Assembly (NCBI GenBank): GCA_018817405.1
Contig: JAHITZ010000023.1
Coordinates: forward strand, 1-59,279
Source of the DNA: Nanobdellota archaeon
Lineage (GTDB): Archaea > Nanobdellota > Nanobdellia > Pacearchaeales > GW2011-AR1
Direction: 5' to 3'
DNA length: 59,279 bases
The position numbers were made by a program, and so were the translations under genes. This document shows, one piece after another, positions 18,279-26,930 of the stretch. How positions within the stretch are numbered: position 1 is the first letter of the stretch; every line of letters begins with the position of its first letter. Under the pieces are notes generated by a model. The model made no database searches. It was given only the letters and a program-made list of their open reading frames with translations, and had not been told where the DNA came from.

Positions 18279-19697
18279 ATGAAACAAAAAAAGCCGGATA
18301 TACTCTTTATTATGATGGATGGATTAAGACCTAAAAATCTAAGTTTTTGTGGTTATGGACGAAAAACCTCGCCGAACATAGACTCACTGGCAAAACAGGG
18401 TATTTTCTTTGAAAATACTTTTTCATCATACAATAGCACATATAAATCTGTTTTATCAATCATCACAGGCAGGCATGTTTTATCACAAGAGTTTAGCCCA
18501 TATCATACTAAAGAAGAAATGAAACTCTTCTTCAATTCAGGAGGAATCCTCTTACAAAAAATTCTAAAAAAGAAAGGGTATAAAACATACTGCTTTAAAA
18601 AATTATACGGATGGCAAAATGATGGATTTGATTATACTTTCAAACAAACTGCCCAAGAAAAGTCAAAAAAAGGAACTTCCATCTTAGGTCTAAAAAAGTT
18701 CCCCCCCTTATACAAATCGTTAGAATACTTATTTCAAAATTTCGTTCCCAAAGAAGTTGCCAATCTCGCGAGGATGACCAGGAGGAAATCAGACAGCAAG
18801 ACAATCACAAATAATGCAATCAAAATTATAAATGAAATGAGAGAAGGAGATAATTTTTTTATGTGGCTAGATTATATGGATACCCATGCACCATATCGTA
18901 GCCCAATAAAATTTAAGAAATTCAAAGCAGAAAAAGAAAGTGAAAAAATTTTAGATATCCTTGCTAAAAAAGATTACGACGAAAAACTGATGAATTCTTT
19001 CAGGAATTGGTTTTCTGGATTTACTGTAGAAGATATAATCGCGGAATATGATAATACCATCGCCTATAACGATTATCTGATAGGAAAAGTTATTGATTCT
19101 CTAAAACAAAAAGGAATTTTTGAAAATACAATTATCTTTTTTTTCTCAGATCATGGGGAGAGTCATACAGAGCATGAATCCTATTTTGAACACTACGGGA
19201 TATATGGCGTGACTTTTCATGTCCCTCTGATAATTGTCGGCAAAGGCGTCCCAAGGGGTATTAAGGTAAAAGGTCTTACACAACTTACAGATATTGCGCC
19301 AACCCTCCTCAGTTTATTAAAAATAAATCACACCCCTCTTCTATTTGATGGGAAAAATTTGTTGCCACTCATGTTTGGAAAAAAAGATAAGATTAGAGAA
19401 TCAGTTTTTATGGAAGAATACACACTTGGAATGAAAAGAAGAGCTATCAGAAATGACAAATATATGTATGCAGAATGTCCAGAAGAAAAATATTCCATTT
19501 GTTCCCATTGTAATACTTCTCATGGGGATATCATTTCCCTATATGATTTAGAAAAAGACCCAGAAGAGAATGTAAACATAGCAAATAAAAATAAAAAAAT
19601 TCTAATTGAAATGAAGTCAAAATTAGATGAAAAAATAAAGGAGCTGAAAACGATAAATGAAAAAAGAAAAATCCAAATAGCTTTATCTAAACTCTAA
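18279..19697 (+). CDS. alkaline-phosphatase-superfamily (sulfatase-like) protein
   Basis: A 472-residue stand-alone relative of the fused domain encoded divergently. It has LFIMMDGLRPKNLSFCGYGR (Asp 14 metal ligand), SSYNSTYKSVLSIITG with Thr 54 at the nucleophile position, IIFFFSDHGESHTEH, and LYDLEKDPEENVNI near the C-terminus. Thr instead of Cys/Ser argues against classical sulfatase activity and for phosphotransfer or phosphodiester chemistry. There is no clear signal peptide or membrane anchor, so it may act inside the cell. TATA TTTATAAAC about 26 nt upstream. It is followed 49 bp later by a small ribbon-helix-helix-like gene. Confidence 0.82.
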   Translation: MKQKKPDILFIMMDGLRPKNLSFCGYGRKTSPNIDSLAKQGIFFENTFSSYNSTYKSVLSIITGRHVLSQEFSPYHTKEEMKLFFNSGGILLQKILKKKGYKTYCFKKLYGWQNDGFDYTFKQTAQEKSKKGTSILGLKKFPPLYKSLEYLFQNFVPKEVANLARMTRRKSDSKTITNNAIKIINEMREGDNFFMWLDYMDTHAPYRSPIKFKKFKAEKESEKILDILAKKDYDEKLMNSFRNWFSGFTVEDIIAEYDNTIAYNDYLIGKVIDSLKQKGIFENTIIFFFSDHGESHTEHESYFEHYGIYGVTFHVPLIIVGKGVPRGIKVKGLTQLTDIAPTLLSLLKINHTPLLFDGKNLLPLMFGKKDKIRESVFMEEYTLGMKRRAIRNDKYMYAECPEEKYSICSHCNTSHGDIISLYDLEKDPEENVNIANKNKKILIEMKSKLDEKIKELKTINEKRKIQIALSKL

Positions 19698-19746
19698 AAG
19701 ATGCATTACACAAAATTTAAAAAGAAAAAAATATAAAAAGTAAAGA

Positions 19747-19965
19747 ATGGCAAAAGAGGTAAACCTATCAATCCCAGATGAACTGGCAGAAAGAATAGAC
19801 GAAAAAATAAAAGGGACTGATTTTAATTCTATCTCTGATTATATCCTTTATATTCTAAAGCAGGTTATTTCTACAAAAGAAAAAGCGATAAAAAATGAAC
19901 AGATTTATAAAGAAGAAGAAGAAGAAGAGATAAAAAGAAATTTAAAAGAGTTGGGATATATCTAA
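19747..19965 (+). CDS. small ribbon-helix-helix-like protein with sulfatase-type C-terminal tail
   Basis: A 72-residue protein. Residues 1-45 (VNLSIPDELAERIDEKI, then an Ile-rich helix) look like a CopG/RHH beta-helix-helix unit. The tail is acidic and ends EEIKRNLKELGYI, very like the EE-x-K-x-R-L-x-x-LGYL ending found on many sulfatases, whereas the sulfatase-like protein encoded just upstream lacks such a tail. The role could be transcriptional regulation or a protein partner of the upstream enzyme. The TATA-like ATTTAAAAAG (19713-19722) suggests its own leaderless transcript. Confidence 0.68.
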   Translation: MAKEVNLSIPDELAERIDEKIKGTDFNSISDYILYILKQVISTKEKAIKNEQIYKEEEEEEIKRNLKELGYI

Positions 19966-19975
19966 GAATATCCCT

Positions 19976-20635
19976 TTACTCTCTTTTTTCCAGAATAAAA
20001 AAATAATGTTCTGGCTGAATTAATTCAGGATAACAATCCACCAGTTTAAAATATTTGTTAAACAAGGTAAGAATTTTCTTTTTAGAATATCCCTTTCTCC
20101 CCATTTCCCAATAATGTTCGCTATTAAACTTAAATTTTCTTGGGTTAAGCCAGTCATAAGGGAAATAAACTGAGAGATTAAACAATCTTCCCAGAAAAGG
20201 AATTTTCAATTTGAATAATCCACTCAACGATACACAAGAATATGGGGCTGAAATCACAACATTCTTTTTGGCAACTCTTCTCAGCTCACTAAGGGCTTTT
20301 GGAACATCTTTAAACGGAATGTGCTCTATAATTTCACAAGCAAGGATTGTATTAAAACTATTGTCTTTAAAAGGTAATTTTCTAATGTCTGCTACAACAT
20401 CTGGTTTTAAAGCTGCATCAAAATCACATGTAGTCACATCATAACCAAAATTTTTAAGTAAAAGGGAAACGCTTCCATTTCCCATTCCAATTTCAAGAAT
20501 CTTTTTTGGGTTAAGATCTGCAATAGCATTAATTTGCTGGTACATAGAAAGAAAAGCCTCTTTCCTCATAGATTTTTTGGAAAAATATTCGTCTCTAGGA
20601 ACCTGAACTTTGAATCTCTTTTTTCGATTGGTCAT
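19976..20635 (-). CDS. class I SAM-dependent methyltransferase
   Basis: A 219-residue enzyme with KILEIGMGNGSVSLLLKN (motif I), VTTCDFDAALKPDVVADIRKLPF and NTILACEIIEHIPFKDVPKALSELRRVAKKNVVISAPY. It is a Methyltransf_11/23-type enzyme of unknown acceptor. TATA ATTTAAATAAT centred 28 nt before the ATG. It is 10 bp from the convergent RHH gene and diverges from the glycosyltransferase at 20741. Confidence 0.82.
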   Translation of the reverse strand: MTNRKKRFKVQVPRDEYFSKKSMRKEAFLSMYQQINAIADLNPKKILEIGMGNGSVSLLLKNFGYDVTTCDFDAALKPDVVADIRKLPFKDNSFNTILACEIIEHIPFKDVPKALSELRRVAKKNVVISAPYSCVSLSGLFKLKIPFLGRLFNLSVYFPYDWLNPRKFKFNSEHYWEMGRKGYSKKKILTLFNKYFKLVDCYPELIQPEHYFFILEKRE

Positions 20636-20740
20636 ATCTTCAATGATCTGAATAATTATTTAAATCTTATCCCCCAAGTTGTTTCTACCGAAATGTATAT
20701 AAGTTCTTCCATTCCTACTCCTTTTTCTAGGGATAATGCC

Positions 20741-21904
20741 ATGAAAAAAAAACAACTAGTTTTTATAGGACCCAAGGCACAGAAAACTGTTACAAGGATG
20801 GCGAGAGTTTTAAAGTATCGGGGGGGATATGAAACTGTGTTGGTTTGTTTTTCAAAGGTTAATGAGGAATTTGTAAAAAACACTTATGATAAAATAATCT
20901 ATCTAGAGTTAGACTTCTCCCCTTCTCCAAGAAATATCTCCAGACTTCTGAAAAAACTTACAGGAAAAGAGGCTAGAACTTTTTTTAAAAAAATAGATGC
21001 ATTGAATCCTTATATAACTCAGATACATGGACCCTCAATAATATCTCTTTTATTCTTTTTGCTTATGAAAAAAAAACCCAAAATTTTTTGGCTGGGGGAT
21101 ATCTGGCACCATTCTGAGAAAAAAATTTCATTTAGAAAAGGAACTGGAAGAATGCAATATGTAAACTACTTAATAGAGAAATTCATCTTTAAAAGAGCGG
21201 ACGGAATAATAAACAAAAGTGGAGAAGGTTCTCTTGATGTCTTAAAATCAAAGATAAAGGGACCTGTTCTTGATTTTCTTCCTTATTGTTTAGATGAATG
21301 GATTGTTCCTCCAAAAAAGAAGAAGATAGACAAGAAAAAAGAGATTCATATAGCATATGCAGGCATGTCTTGGGACAAATGGGATGGACACGCCCCTTTT
21401 GAAGAGATGGTAAGAAAGATAATTGAGCAGGGAATCCATTTGCATTTCTATCCATCAACTATAAAAAAAGAAACAAAAAGTATGTTAGAAAATTTATCAA
21501 AGAAGAATAAATTTCTTCACTTTTATTCTAGACAAGACAGGGATAAAATAAAAAAGATAATATCAAGATATGATTACGGGATACATCTTGATTTTTGTGA
21601 CAGTTCTGTAAATTCAAAATGGTTGGAGGTCGCTATTTCAAGCAAGGTGTTTGTTTATATCGAAGCAGGATTACCAATTTTTTTAAATAAACAATTCAAG
21701 AACCTAACAAACATAGTTGAAAGAAATAAGATGGGTTTAGGAATAACCTATAAAGATTTAGGAAAATTGCGAGAGATTATATCAAAATATAAACCTCCTT
21801 CTGTAGAAGATATAAAAAATGCACAAAAAAATCTTAAGATGAGCAAGCAGATTCACAGAGTGGAAGAATTTTACGATAAAATCCATGCTCTAAGCAAAGG
21901 ATAA
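20741..21904 (+). CDS. GT4-like glycosyltransferase (divergent)
   Basis: A 387-residue protein. The N-terminus, QLVFIGPKAQKTVTRMARVLKYRGGYET, is a GT-B acceptor domain. The second half has IHIAYAGMSWDKWDGHAPFEEMV and IDFCDSSVN-type donor-domain loops, but the E-x7-E motif is weak (NSKWLEVAISSKVFVYIEAGLPIF). Open frame extends upstream to 20534, overlapping the divergent methyltransferase. The TATA box TGTATATAAG (20693-20702) lies between, so the ATG at 20741 is the supported start. Confidence 0.72.
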   Translation: MKKKQLVFIGPKAQKTVTRMARVLKYRGGYETVLVCFSKVNEEFVKNTYDKIIYLELDFSPSPRNISRLLKKLTGKEARTFFKKIDALNPYITQIHGPSIISLLFFLLMKKKPKIFWLGDIWHHSEKKISFRKGTGRMQYVNYLIEKFIFKRADGIINKSGEGSLDVLKSKIKGPVLDFLPYCLDEWIVPPKKKKIDKKKEIHIAYAGMSWDKWDGHAPFEEMVRKIIEQGIHLHFYPSTIKKETKSMLENLSKKNKFLHFYSRQDRDKIKKIISRYDYGIHLDFCDSSVNSKWLEVAISSKVFVYIEAGLPIFLNKQFKNLTNIVERNKMGLGITYKDLGKLREIISKYKPPSVEDIKNAQKNLKMSKQIHRVEEFYDKIHALSKG

Positions 21905-21939
21905 TATCTAAATAAGACTTAAGCATCTTATTATCTTAT

Positions 21940-22348
21940 GGGTTTAAGACAGCACCATACAGTTATTAATTCTTTTTTGCTACAACATCAAAATTGCTTA
22001 ATTTCTTGCCAACATCCTCCAACCCCAAGGATTGTTTGATACACCGAGAACCTTTTCTGCGCAAACCCCTTAATTCAGTTCGGGGTTAGCAACAGGTTCT
22101 CAGGTGTGATTAAGACACCAAGAATTCCTTACAATAGAATTCTTGGCTGCGCTCAAGAATCTTCGATTCTTGACGACCCGAGGCACGCCCAGGATTTTAG
22201 TCCGCGGGTTCTTGACAAGATTATCTAAAACAATATTGTTTGAAGCTATTGTTTGTCACATCAAGATTTGCAAAATACAAATCTTAACGCAATCCTTCTA
22301 ATAAACTAGGCGATTAATTTTTGTACAACTCACTAGAGGTTTAAGACA
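21940..22348. mobile_element. 387-bp non-coding insertion between 11-bp direct repeats
   Basis: The 11-mer GGTTTAAGACA occurs at 21940-21950 and again at 22338-22348 in direct orientation. The 387 bp between carry no open frame of useful length but very dense inverted repeats (see the RNA candidate inside). Equal short direct repeats flanking a foldable non-coding segment are what a target-site duplication around a non-autonomous mobile element would look like. The second copy abuts the promoter of the GT9 gene at 22384. The 21905-22383 gap has no other feature that I can support. Confidence 0.45.
22027..22297. ncRNA. candidate structured RNA, multibranched, unknown family
   Basis: A closing stem pairs AAGGATTG (22027-22034) with CAATCCTT (22290-22297). 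Inside are ACACC+GAGAACC (22041-22052) with GGTTCTC+GGTGT (22095-22107) and its inner AACCCC/GGGGTT; CCAAGAATTC/GAATTCTTGG (22118-22127, 22137-22146); TCAAGAATC/GATTCTTGA with a triloop (22153-22173); ACCCG/CGGGT (22176-22209); CTTGACAA with TTGTC...TCAAG (22211-22265) around ACAATA/TATTGT; and AAGATTTG/CAAATCTT (22263-22285). The pairings nest without conflict except for a few shared bases in neighbouring stems. I see none of the hallmark motifs of RNase P RNA, SRP RNA or tRNA on either strand. The transcribed strand is unknown. Confidence 0.5.
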
Positions 22349-22383
22349 ATAATCTTTATAAGATGCATACTCCAATTTCCCAT

Positions 22384-23343
22384 ATGAATAACAAAAAGGT
22401 GCTCATAATAAAAACAGGATATTCTGAAGTTTTGGACGAAGAAGATAACTCAAGAAGAGTTAGTTTTGGAGATGTTTTAAGAACGACTGTTCTATTACAT
22501 CTATTCAAGAATGATAAGGTTACTTGGGTAACTGACAAATTTGCTTTCCCACTTCTAGAAAATAATCCTTTTATTGAAAGACTTCTCCCTTATGACTTCA
22601 CAACAGCACTCCAACTTAAATCTGAAGAGTTTGACGTAGTTATCAATCTTGAAAAAGTTCCAGGAATTTGTGCTTTAGCAGACAATGTTCGTGCAAGAAG
22701 AGCAAGATTCGGTTTTACCTTAAATACACACACAGGAAGAGCCGAGCCATATGATAAAGCTTATGATGTTTTGACAGTGAGCGCAAATGTCAATTTAAAG
22801 AAAGAGAATCAGAGAACATTCCAAGAGCTTTTATTTGAAATGGTCGGTTCAAAATGGAACGGAGAAGAATATGTGTTGGGTTATCAACCGTCAGTACAAA
22901 AAGCATATAACCTCGGTTTAAACGACGAAGTAGGATCCAAATGGCCAGTTAAGAGATGGTCTGAAGGAAAATGGAGTGAGTTAGAGAGAAAATTATCAGA
23001 AAAAGGGTTTAGCCTATCAAGACAAACTAAACAAGATCGGAGAATTTTAATAGATTTAAGAGCCTATATGGACTGGCTAAATTCTTGCGAGTTAATCATA
23101 AGCGGAGATAGTCTTGGGTTACATTTAGCAATTGCTCTAAAGAAAAAAGTTTTAGGTCTGTTTGGACCAACTTCTCACAAAGAGATTCACTTTTATGGGT
23201 TAGGGAAGCCAATTCTCCCTGAAGAAATTAGTTCTTGTATGCCTTGCTTTGAAAAAGATTGCCAGTATGGAGAGCCCTGTCTTGAAAAAATATCTCCTCA
23301 GAAAATTGCCGAAGAAGCAGAGGTTTTACTTCGGGGAGATTAA
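22384..23343 (+). CDS. glycosyltransferase family 9 (heptosyltransferase-like)
   Basis: A 319-residue GT9-type enzyme. The start KKVLIIKTGYSEV...FGDVLRTTVLLHLFKND is the family's N-terminal pattern, and SCELIISGDSLGLHLAIALKKKVLGLFGPTSHKEIHFYG is the donor domain with the SGDS/GP-T motif. The C-terminus has a Cys cluster (CMPCFEKDCQYGEPC) frequent in GT9 proteins. An ATG at 22363 is too close to the TATA box CTTTATAAG (about 22350-22358); the ATG at 22384 is about 28 nt from it and is preferred. It converges with the kinase gene 3 bp downstream. Confidence 0.82.
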   Translation: MNNKKVLIIKTGYSEVLDEEDNSRRVSFGDVLRTTVLLHLFKNDKVTWVTDKFAFPLLENNPFIERLLPYDFTTALQLKSEEFDVVINLEKVPGICALADNVRARRARFGFTLNTHTGRAEPYDKAYDVLTVSANVNLKKENQRTFQELLFEMVGSKWNGEEYVLGYQPSVQKAYNLGLNDEVGSKWPVKRWSEGKWSELERKLSEKGFSLSRQTKQDRRILIDLRAYMDWLNSCELIISGDSLGLHLAIALKKKVLGLFGPTSHKEIHFYGLGKPILPEEISSCMPCFEKDCQYGEPCLEKISPQKIAEEAEVLLRGD

Positions 23344-23346
23344 TTC

Positions 23347-24360
23347 TTAAGATGTAAGCTCCCCAAGTCTTTCTTCTGCTTTCGTCAATCTCTCTTCTAC
23401 AAATCTTTCCATATACTCTGGGTCATCTCCGTGAGAAAATGCCACATGTTTTCTGTACGTAGGAGAAAGAAAATTTAAATAACGAAGAACCCAACCCATT
23501 TCAACGGTAGGCATTACAATTCTCAATCTTTCTTCAAAAAAATCAGAAGGTCTTCTTCTTTTCCTGTATTCTTCTAGAAAAAGAGATAACATGCCTTCTC
23601 TTAACAGCCTTGAGTTATCTTGTTGCATAAAATGAGCAATTGTATGGACCGGGTCATTTCTTCCAGAATATTCAAAGTCAAGAAAAACTTTCCTCCCTTC
23701 TGGACTTATCAAGAGATTATGAAACCCCACATCTGCAGGAGTAATAACCTGTTCTTCTAATGGAATTTCTTTATTGGTGTTATACATTCTTGTTCTTTTA
23801 ATAAATTCATCTCTTAATTTTAAAGCTGCTGGACGAACCATACTATCTACAAATGATTTTACCCTTTGTCCAAAAGGACCTTCAGATCCATATTGAAGAG
23901 CTACATCAACCCTTACATCCACCACTTCAAGATATCTTGAAAGCGTGACACAAGCCTCTCTAGCCAAAGGAAACCCCTTTATATCATCAATGCTAATATC
24001 ATACACCCTTGCCAAGAAATCAACAAGGTCCTTGATGTCTTCCTTTCCAACTTCTGAAGGGTCTAAAACTTCTCCTTCTTCAAAAGAAAAAACTCCAACA
24101 TTATCAATTCCATAAAATCTAATTGGTTGAGGAATATCCCTAAACCCTTTACCCCACAAAAAAGAAACAAACATAGACTCTCTTTCTCCTCTTGGCCAAT
24201 TGTCTGTTTGAAAACCTGAATACTGTTTTAAAAGATATCTACCCTCTTCTGTTCTAACTTCAAACAAACGATTATTTCCCCTATGCTGCATATCTCTAAC
24301 AGCTAAAACCTGTTCATCAAAATAATTTTGAATTTTTTCTGCATCTTCTGCATTTGACAT
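23347..24360 (-). CDS. APH/choline-kinase-like phosphotransferase
   Basis: A 337-residue protein kinase-like fold enzyme. FEVRTEEGRYLLKQYSG gives the ATP-binding lysine strand. ITPADVGFHNLLIS is the Brenner-type catalytic loop (D-x-x-x-H-N, with Ala where aminoglycoside kinases have His), and VFLDFEYSGRNDP is the Mg-binding DFEY. The family phosphorylates hydroxyls of small molecules. Its divergent position next to the radical SAM/transketolase/GalT-like block suggests it phosphorylates a sugar or polyol made or used there. TATA ATTTATAAG 29 nt before the ATG. Confidence 0.8.
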   Translation of the reverse strand: MSNAEDAEKIQNYFDEQVLAVRDMQHRGNNRLFEVRTEEGRYLLKQYSGFQTDNWPRGERESMFVSFLWGKGFRDIPQPIRFYGIDNVGVFSFEEGEVLDPSEVGKEDIKDLVDFLARVYDISIDDIKGFPLAREACVTLSRYLEVVDVRVDVALQYGSEGPFGQRVKSFVDSMVRPAALKLRDEFIKRTRMYNTNKEIPLEEQVITPADVGFHNLLISPEGRKVFLDFEYSGRNDPVHTIAHFMQQDNSRLLREGMLSLFLEEYRKRRRPSDFFEERLRIVMPTVEMGWVLRYLNFLSPTYRKHVAFSHGDDPEYMERFVEERLTKAEERLGELTS

Positions 24361-24497
24361 GTCCTCTTCTCTAGAACTAATCTTATAAATATTACTGCGT
24401 TATATTATAATAACTAAATCCTACTTAAAAATTGTTTTAAATCTAACAATCAATAAAGACCACAAATATTTTTAAATAGGAGTTTTAATAATACAAG

Positions 24498-25985
24498 ATG
24501 GACGTTTTATTTGTTGTAGAGGATGTAAGACACCACTCTCCTATCGGAATGATGCAGGTTTCAGCAATAGCTAAACAAAGGGGTGATCAGACACACCTCG
24601 GAGTCTTATCTCGTGAAGATGTCTTAAATAAAATTGACAAATTAAAACCAAATGTTGTAGCATATGGTGGTTCTACAGGTGAACATAAATTCTACGAAAG
24701 GTTTAACTCAAAATTAAAACAAAGGCATCCAGAGATATTTACAGTGATGGGAGGAACCCATGCTACTTTTTTTCCAGAGATTATGAAAGATGCAAAATTA
24801 GATGCCGTGGTTGTTGGAGAAGGAGAGCAGGCATTTAAAGAGCTTCTAGATAGGGTTGAGAGAGGAGAAGATGTTTCAGGTTTGCAAAACGTAAGAACAC
24901 ATTCTCAACCAGAAACAACACTAAGACCTTTAATTCAAGATTTAGATTCTTTGCCGTTCCCAGACAGAAGTTTATTTTTTGAAAATACTGAAAATGGGCA
25001 GGCACCAATAAAACATTTCATGGCATCAAGGGGGTGTCCCTACAAATGTTCATATTGTTTTAACTCTCCATTCAAAGGAATGTATCCTGGAGAAAAATAT
25101 GTAAGAAGACATTCTGTTGGCTATGTGTTAGAAGAAATTTTAGACACCCTATCAGATTACCCTGCGGAGTTTATCAAATTTTATGATGATGTGCTCACTT
25201 TTAGAGTAGATGATTGGCTGAGAGAATTTGCGCAAAGATATAAACAAGAAGTTGGTCTTTCATTTTACTGTCTCACAAGAGCAGATTTAATGACTGAAGA
25301 GATGGCTAAACTGCTAAAAGAAGCAGGTTGTCAAACAGTACAAATGGCTGCAGAATCCACCAACGATAGGATTAGAAATGAACTCTTACACAGAAACATG
25401 ACAAAAGAACAAATGAAAAAAGCATTTAAAATTTGCGCTGACAAAGGAATGACTGTAGTCACAAATTATATTCTTGGATTGCCTGGTTCAACAGTTCAGG
25501 ATGATATTGATGCAGTGTACTTTAATATAGAAGCCGGTGTTCCAGTTCCAGAGTTCCCAATATTTCAGCCATACCCTGGAACAGAGCTAGGAGATTTGTG
25601 TGTTAGAGAAGGATGGTTTGATGGGGATTTTGACAGCATCCACACATCTTACAATAATAGATCCCCTTTGAATTGTTTTAATGAAGAAGAAAAAGATATA
25701 CACGCAAATATTAATCGTTTAGGACAAATCGCTACCACCTGTGCGAGAGACCATCCATCTATAACAAATTTAATAATGAACCATTTAATACATCAAAGAG
25801 GAGAAAATGAAGCTTTTGCAAGAGCATATACAGAACACAAGTGGGAACTATACAATAGACTAGTTTATCCATTTAAACATTCTGAAGAGACAAAACAAGA
25901 AATGTTGGGAAAATCTCTCAGGTTAGGAGTATCAGACAGGACAGATGAAGTAAAACCAATTCCACAAGCAGATTCTACCACCTAA
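24498..25985 (+). CDS. B12-binding radical SAM protein
   Basis: A 495-residue protein. Residues 1-130 form a cobalamin-binding-type Rossmann domain (IGMMQVSAIAKQRG, VVAYGGSTGEHKF, VMGGTHATFFPE, AVVVGEGEQAF). The radical SAM motif is CPYKCSYC with Cys 180, 184 and 187. Later TNYILGLPGSTVQDDIDAVYF and FPIFQPYPGTELG are typical of BchE-type enzymes. These proteins methylate or rearrange carbon centres; the substrate is unknown. TATA TTTTTAAATAGG is centred 24 nt before the ATG. It is the first of eight same-strand genes running to 32234. Confidence 0.85.
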   Translation: MDVLFVVEDVRHHSPIGMMQVSAIAKQRGDQTHLGVLSREDVLNKIDKLKPNVVAYGGSTGEHKFYERFNSKLKQRHPEIFTVMGGTHATFFPEIMKDAKLDAVVVGEGEQAFKELLDRVERGEDVSGLQNVRTHSQPETTLRPLIQDLDSLPFPDRSLFFENTENGQAPIKHFMASRGCPYKCSYCFNSPFKGMYPGEKYVRRHSVGYVLEEILDTLSDYPAEFIKFYDDVLTFRVDDWLREFAQRYKQEVGLSFYCLTRADLMTEEMAKLLKEAGCQTVQMAAESTNDRIRNELLHRNMTKEQMKKAFKICADKGMTVVTNYILGLPGSTVQDDIDAVYFNIEAGVPVPEFPIFQPYPGTELGDLCVREGWFDGDFDSIHTSYNNRSPLNCFNEEEKDIHANINRLGQIATTCARDHPSITNLIMNHLIHQRGENEAFARAYTEHKWELYNRLVYPFKHSEETKQEMLGKSLRLGVSDRTDEVKPIPQADSTT

Positions 25986-26040
25986 AATTTTATAAACAAA
26001 CTTTTCCCAGAATGTAAACTGTTCACAAAATAATAATAAA

Positions 26041-26928
26041 ATGGCAGATAGAGAAGATATTCAGGAGTTAAGAGAACATGCAAGACAAATTAGAAGCAAA
26101 GTTTTAGAAATGGGAATAAGGTCAGGCGGAGGGCATCTTGCTCCAGGTTTTTCAAATACAGATATCTTAGTAGCCCTCTATGATAAAATTTTAAGATTTG
26201 ACCCAAAGAATCAAGACTGGGAAGACAGAGATAGATTTGTTTTAAGCAAAGGACATGGCTGTATGCCATTATATGCAATCTTAGCAGATAAATGTTTTTT
26301 TAATGAAAGCCATTTAGACACTTTTTGTCAGCCAGGGAGTATTCTTGGATGCCATGCAGACAGAAATTTAATTCCAGGAGTTGAGGTCACAACAGGAAGT
26401 CTTGGCTTAGGACTTCCAGTGGCAGTTGGGATGGCTTTTGCAGCAAGGCATTATAAAAAGAATCACCGCATTTATGTTTTATGTGGTGATGGAGAATGTC
26501 AAGAAGGCACTATTTGGGAATCTGCGATGTATGCAGGAAGCAATGGTTTTGACAATCTTACAGTCATCGTAGATAACAATGGATATGGTGCAACAGCAAG
26601 ATTAAGTGATACTGCAGATGTTTACCCTCTTGCAGAAAAACTCAGAGCATTTAACTTTTCTGTTAGAGAAGTAAATGGTCATGATTTTAGGGAACTTTTA
26701 CCAGCATTAAGAGCTGTTCCTTATGAAAAAGGAAGACCAAGTGCAATTGTTGCCCACACTACAAAAGGAAAAGGGGTAAGTATTATGGAAGAAGATTACG
26801 CAAGAGGAGATCCAAGATGGCACTATCGGCAACCTAAGACACAAGAAGAGGCAAGGATTGCACGAAGAGATTTAACATTTCCTTTAGAAGAAAATGGTGA
26901 TTTAAATGAACAAATAAGGAGTAACTAA
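26041..26928 (+). CDS. transketolase-like, N-terminal (TPP-binding) subunit
   Basis: A 295-residue protein covering the TPP pyrophosphate-binding half of transketolase: SGGGHLAPGFSNTDILVALYD, RFVLSKGHGCMPLYA, TTGSLGLGLPVAVGMAFA, and the GDGECQEG...DNN motif (149-180) that binds Mg-TPP. The partner half is encoded 2 bp downstream. Split transketolases are usual in archaea for pentose supply, but this pair sits between radical SAM and nucleotidyl-transfer-type genes, so it may transfer a two-carbon ketol unit in a dedicated sugar pathway. The TATA box TTTTATAAAC is about 49 nt before the ATG, implying a short leader. Confidence 0.88.
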   Translation: MADREDIQELREHARQIRSKVLEMGIRSGGGHLAPGFSNTDILVALYDKILRFDPKNQDWEDRDRFVLSKGHGCMPLYAILADKCFFNESHLDTFCQPGSILGCHADRNLIPGVEVTTGSLGLGLPVAVGMAFAARHYKKNHRIYVLCGDGECQEGTIWESAMYAGSNGFDNLTVIVDNNGYGATARLSDTADVYPLAEKLRAFNFSVREVNGHDFRELLPALRAVPYEKGRPSAIVAHTTKGKGVSIMEEDYARGDPRWHYRQPKTQEEARIARRDLTFPLEENGDLNEQIRSN

Positions 26929-26930
26929 AA

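Noticed and set aside
16360-19697. True sulfatases
   Set aside because: The nucleophile position holds Thr, which cannot be converted to formylglycine.
20534-20740. N-terminal extension of the glycosyltransferase over the divergent methyltransferase
   Set aside because: The TATA box lies inside the extension, and the family-like sequence begins only at the ATG at 20741.
22027-22297. RNase P RNA, SRP RNA or tRNA in the folded segment
   Set aside because: On both strands I looked for the conserved GAGGAAAGUCC/ACAGA motifs, the GGAAGGGAGCA SRP loop and T-loop sequences and found none.
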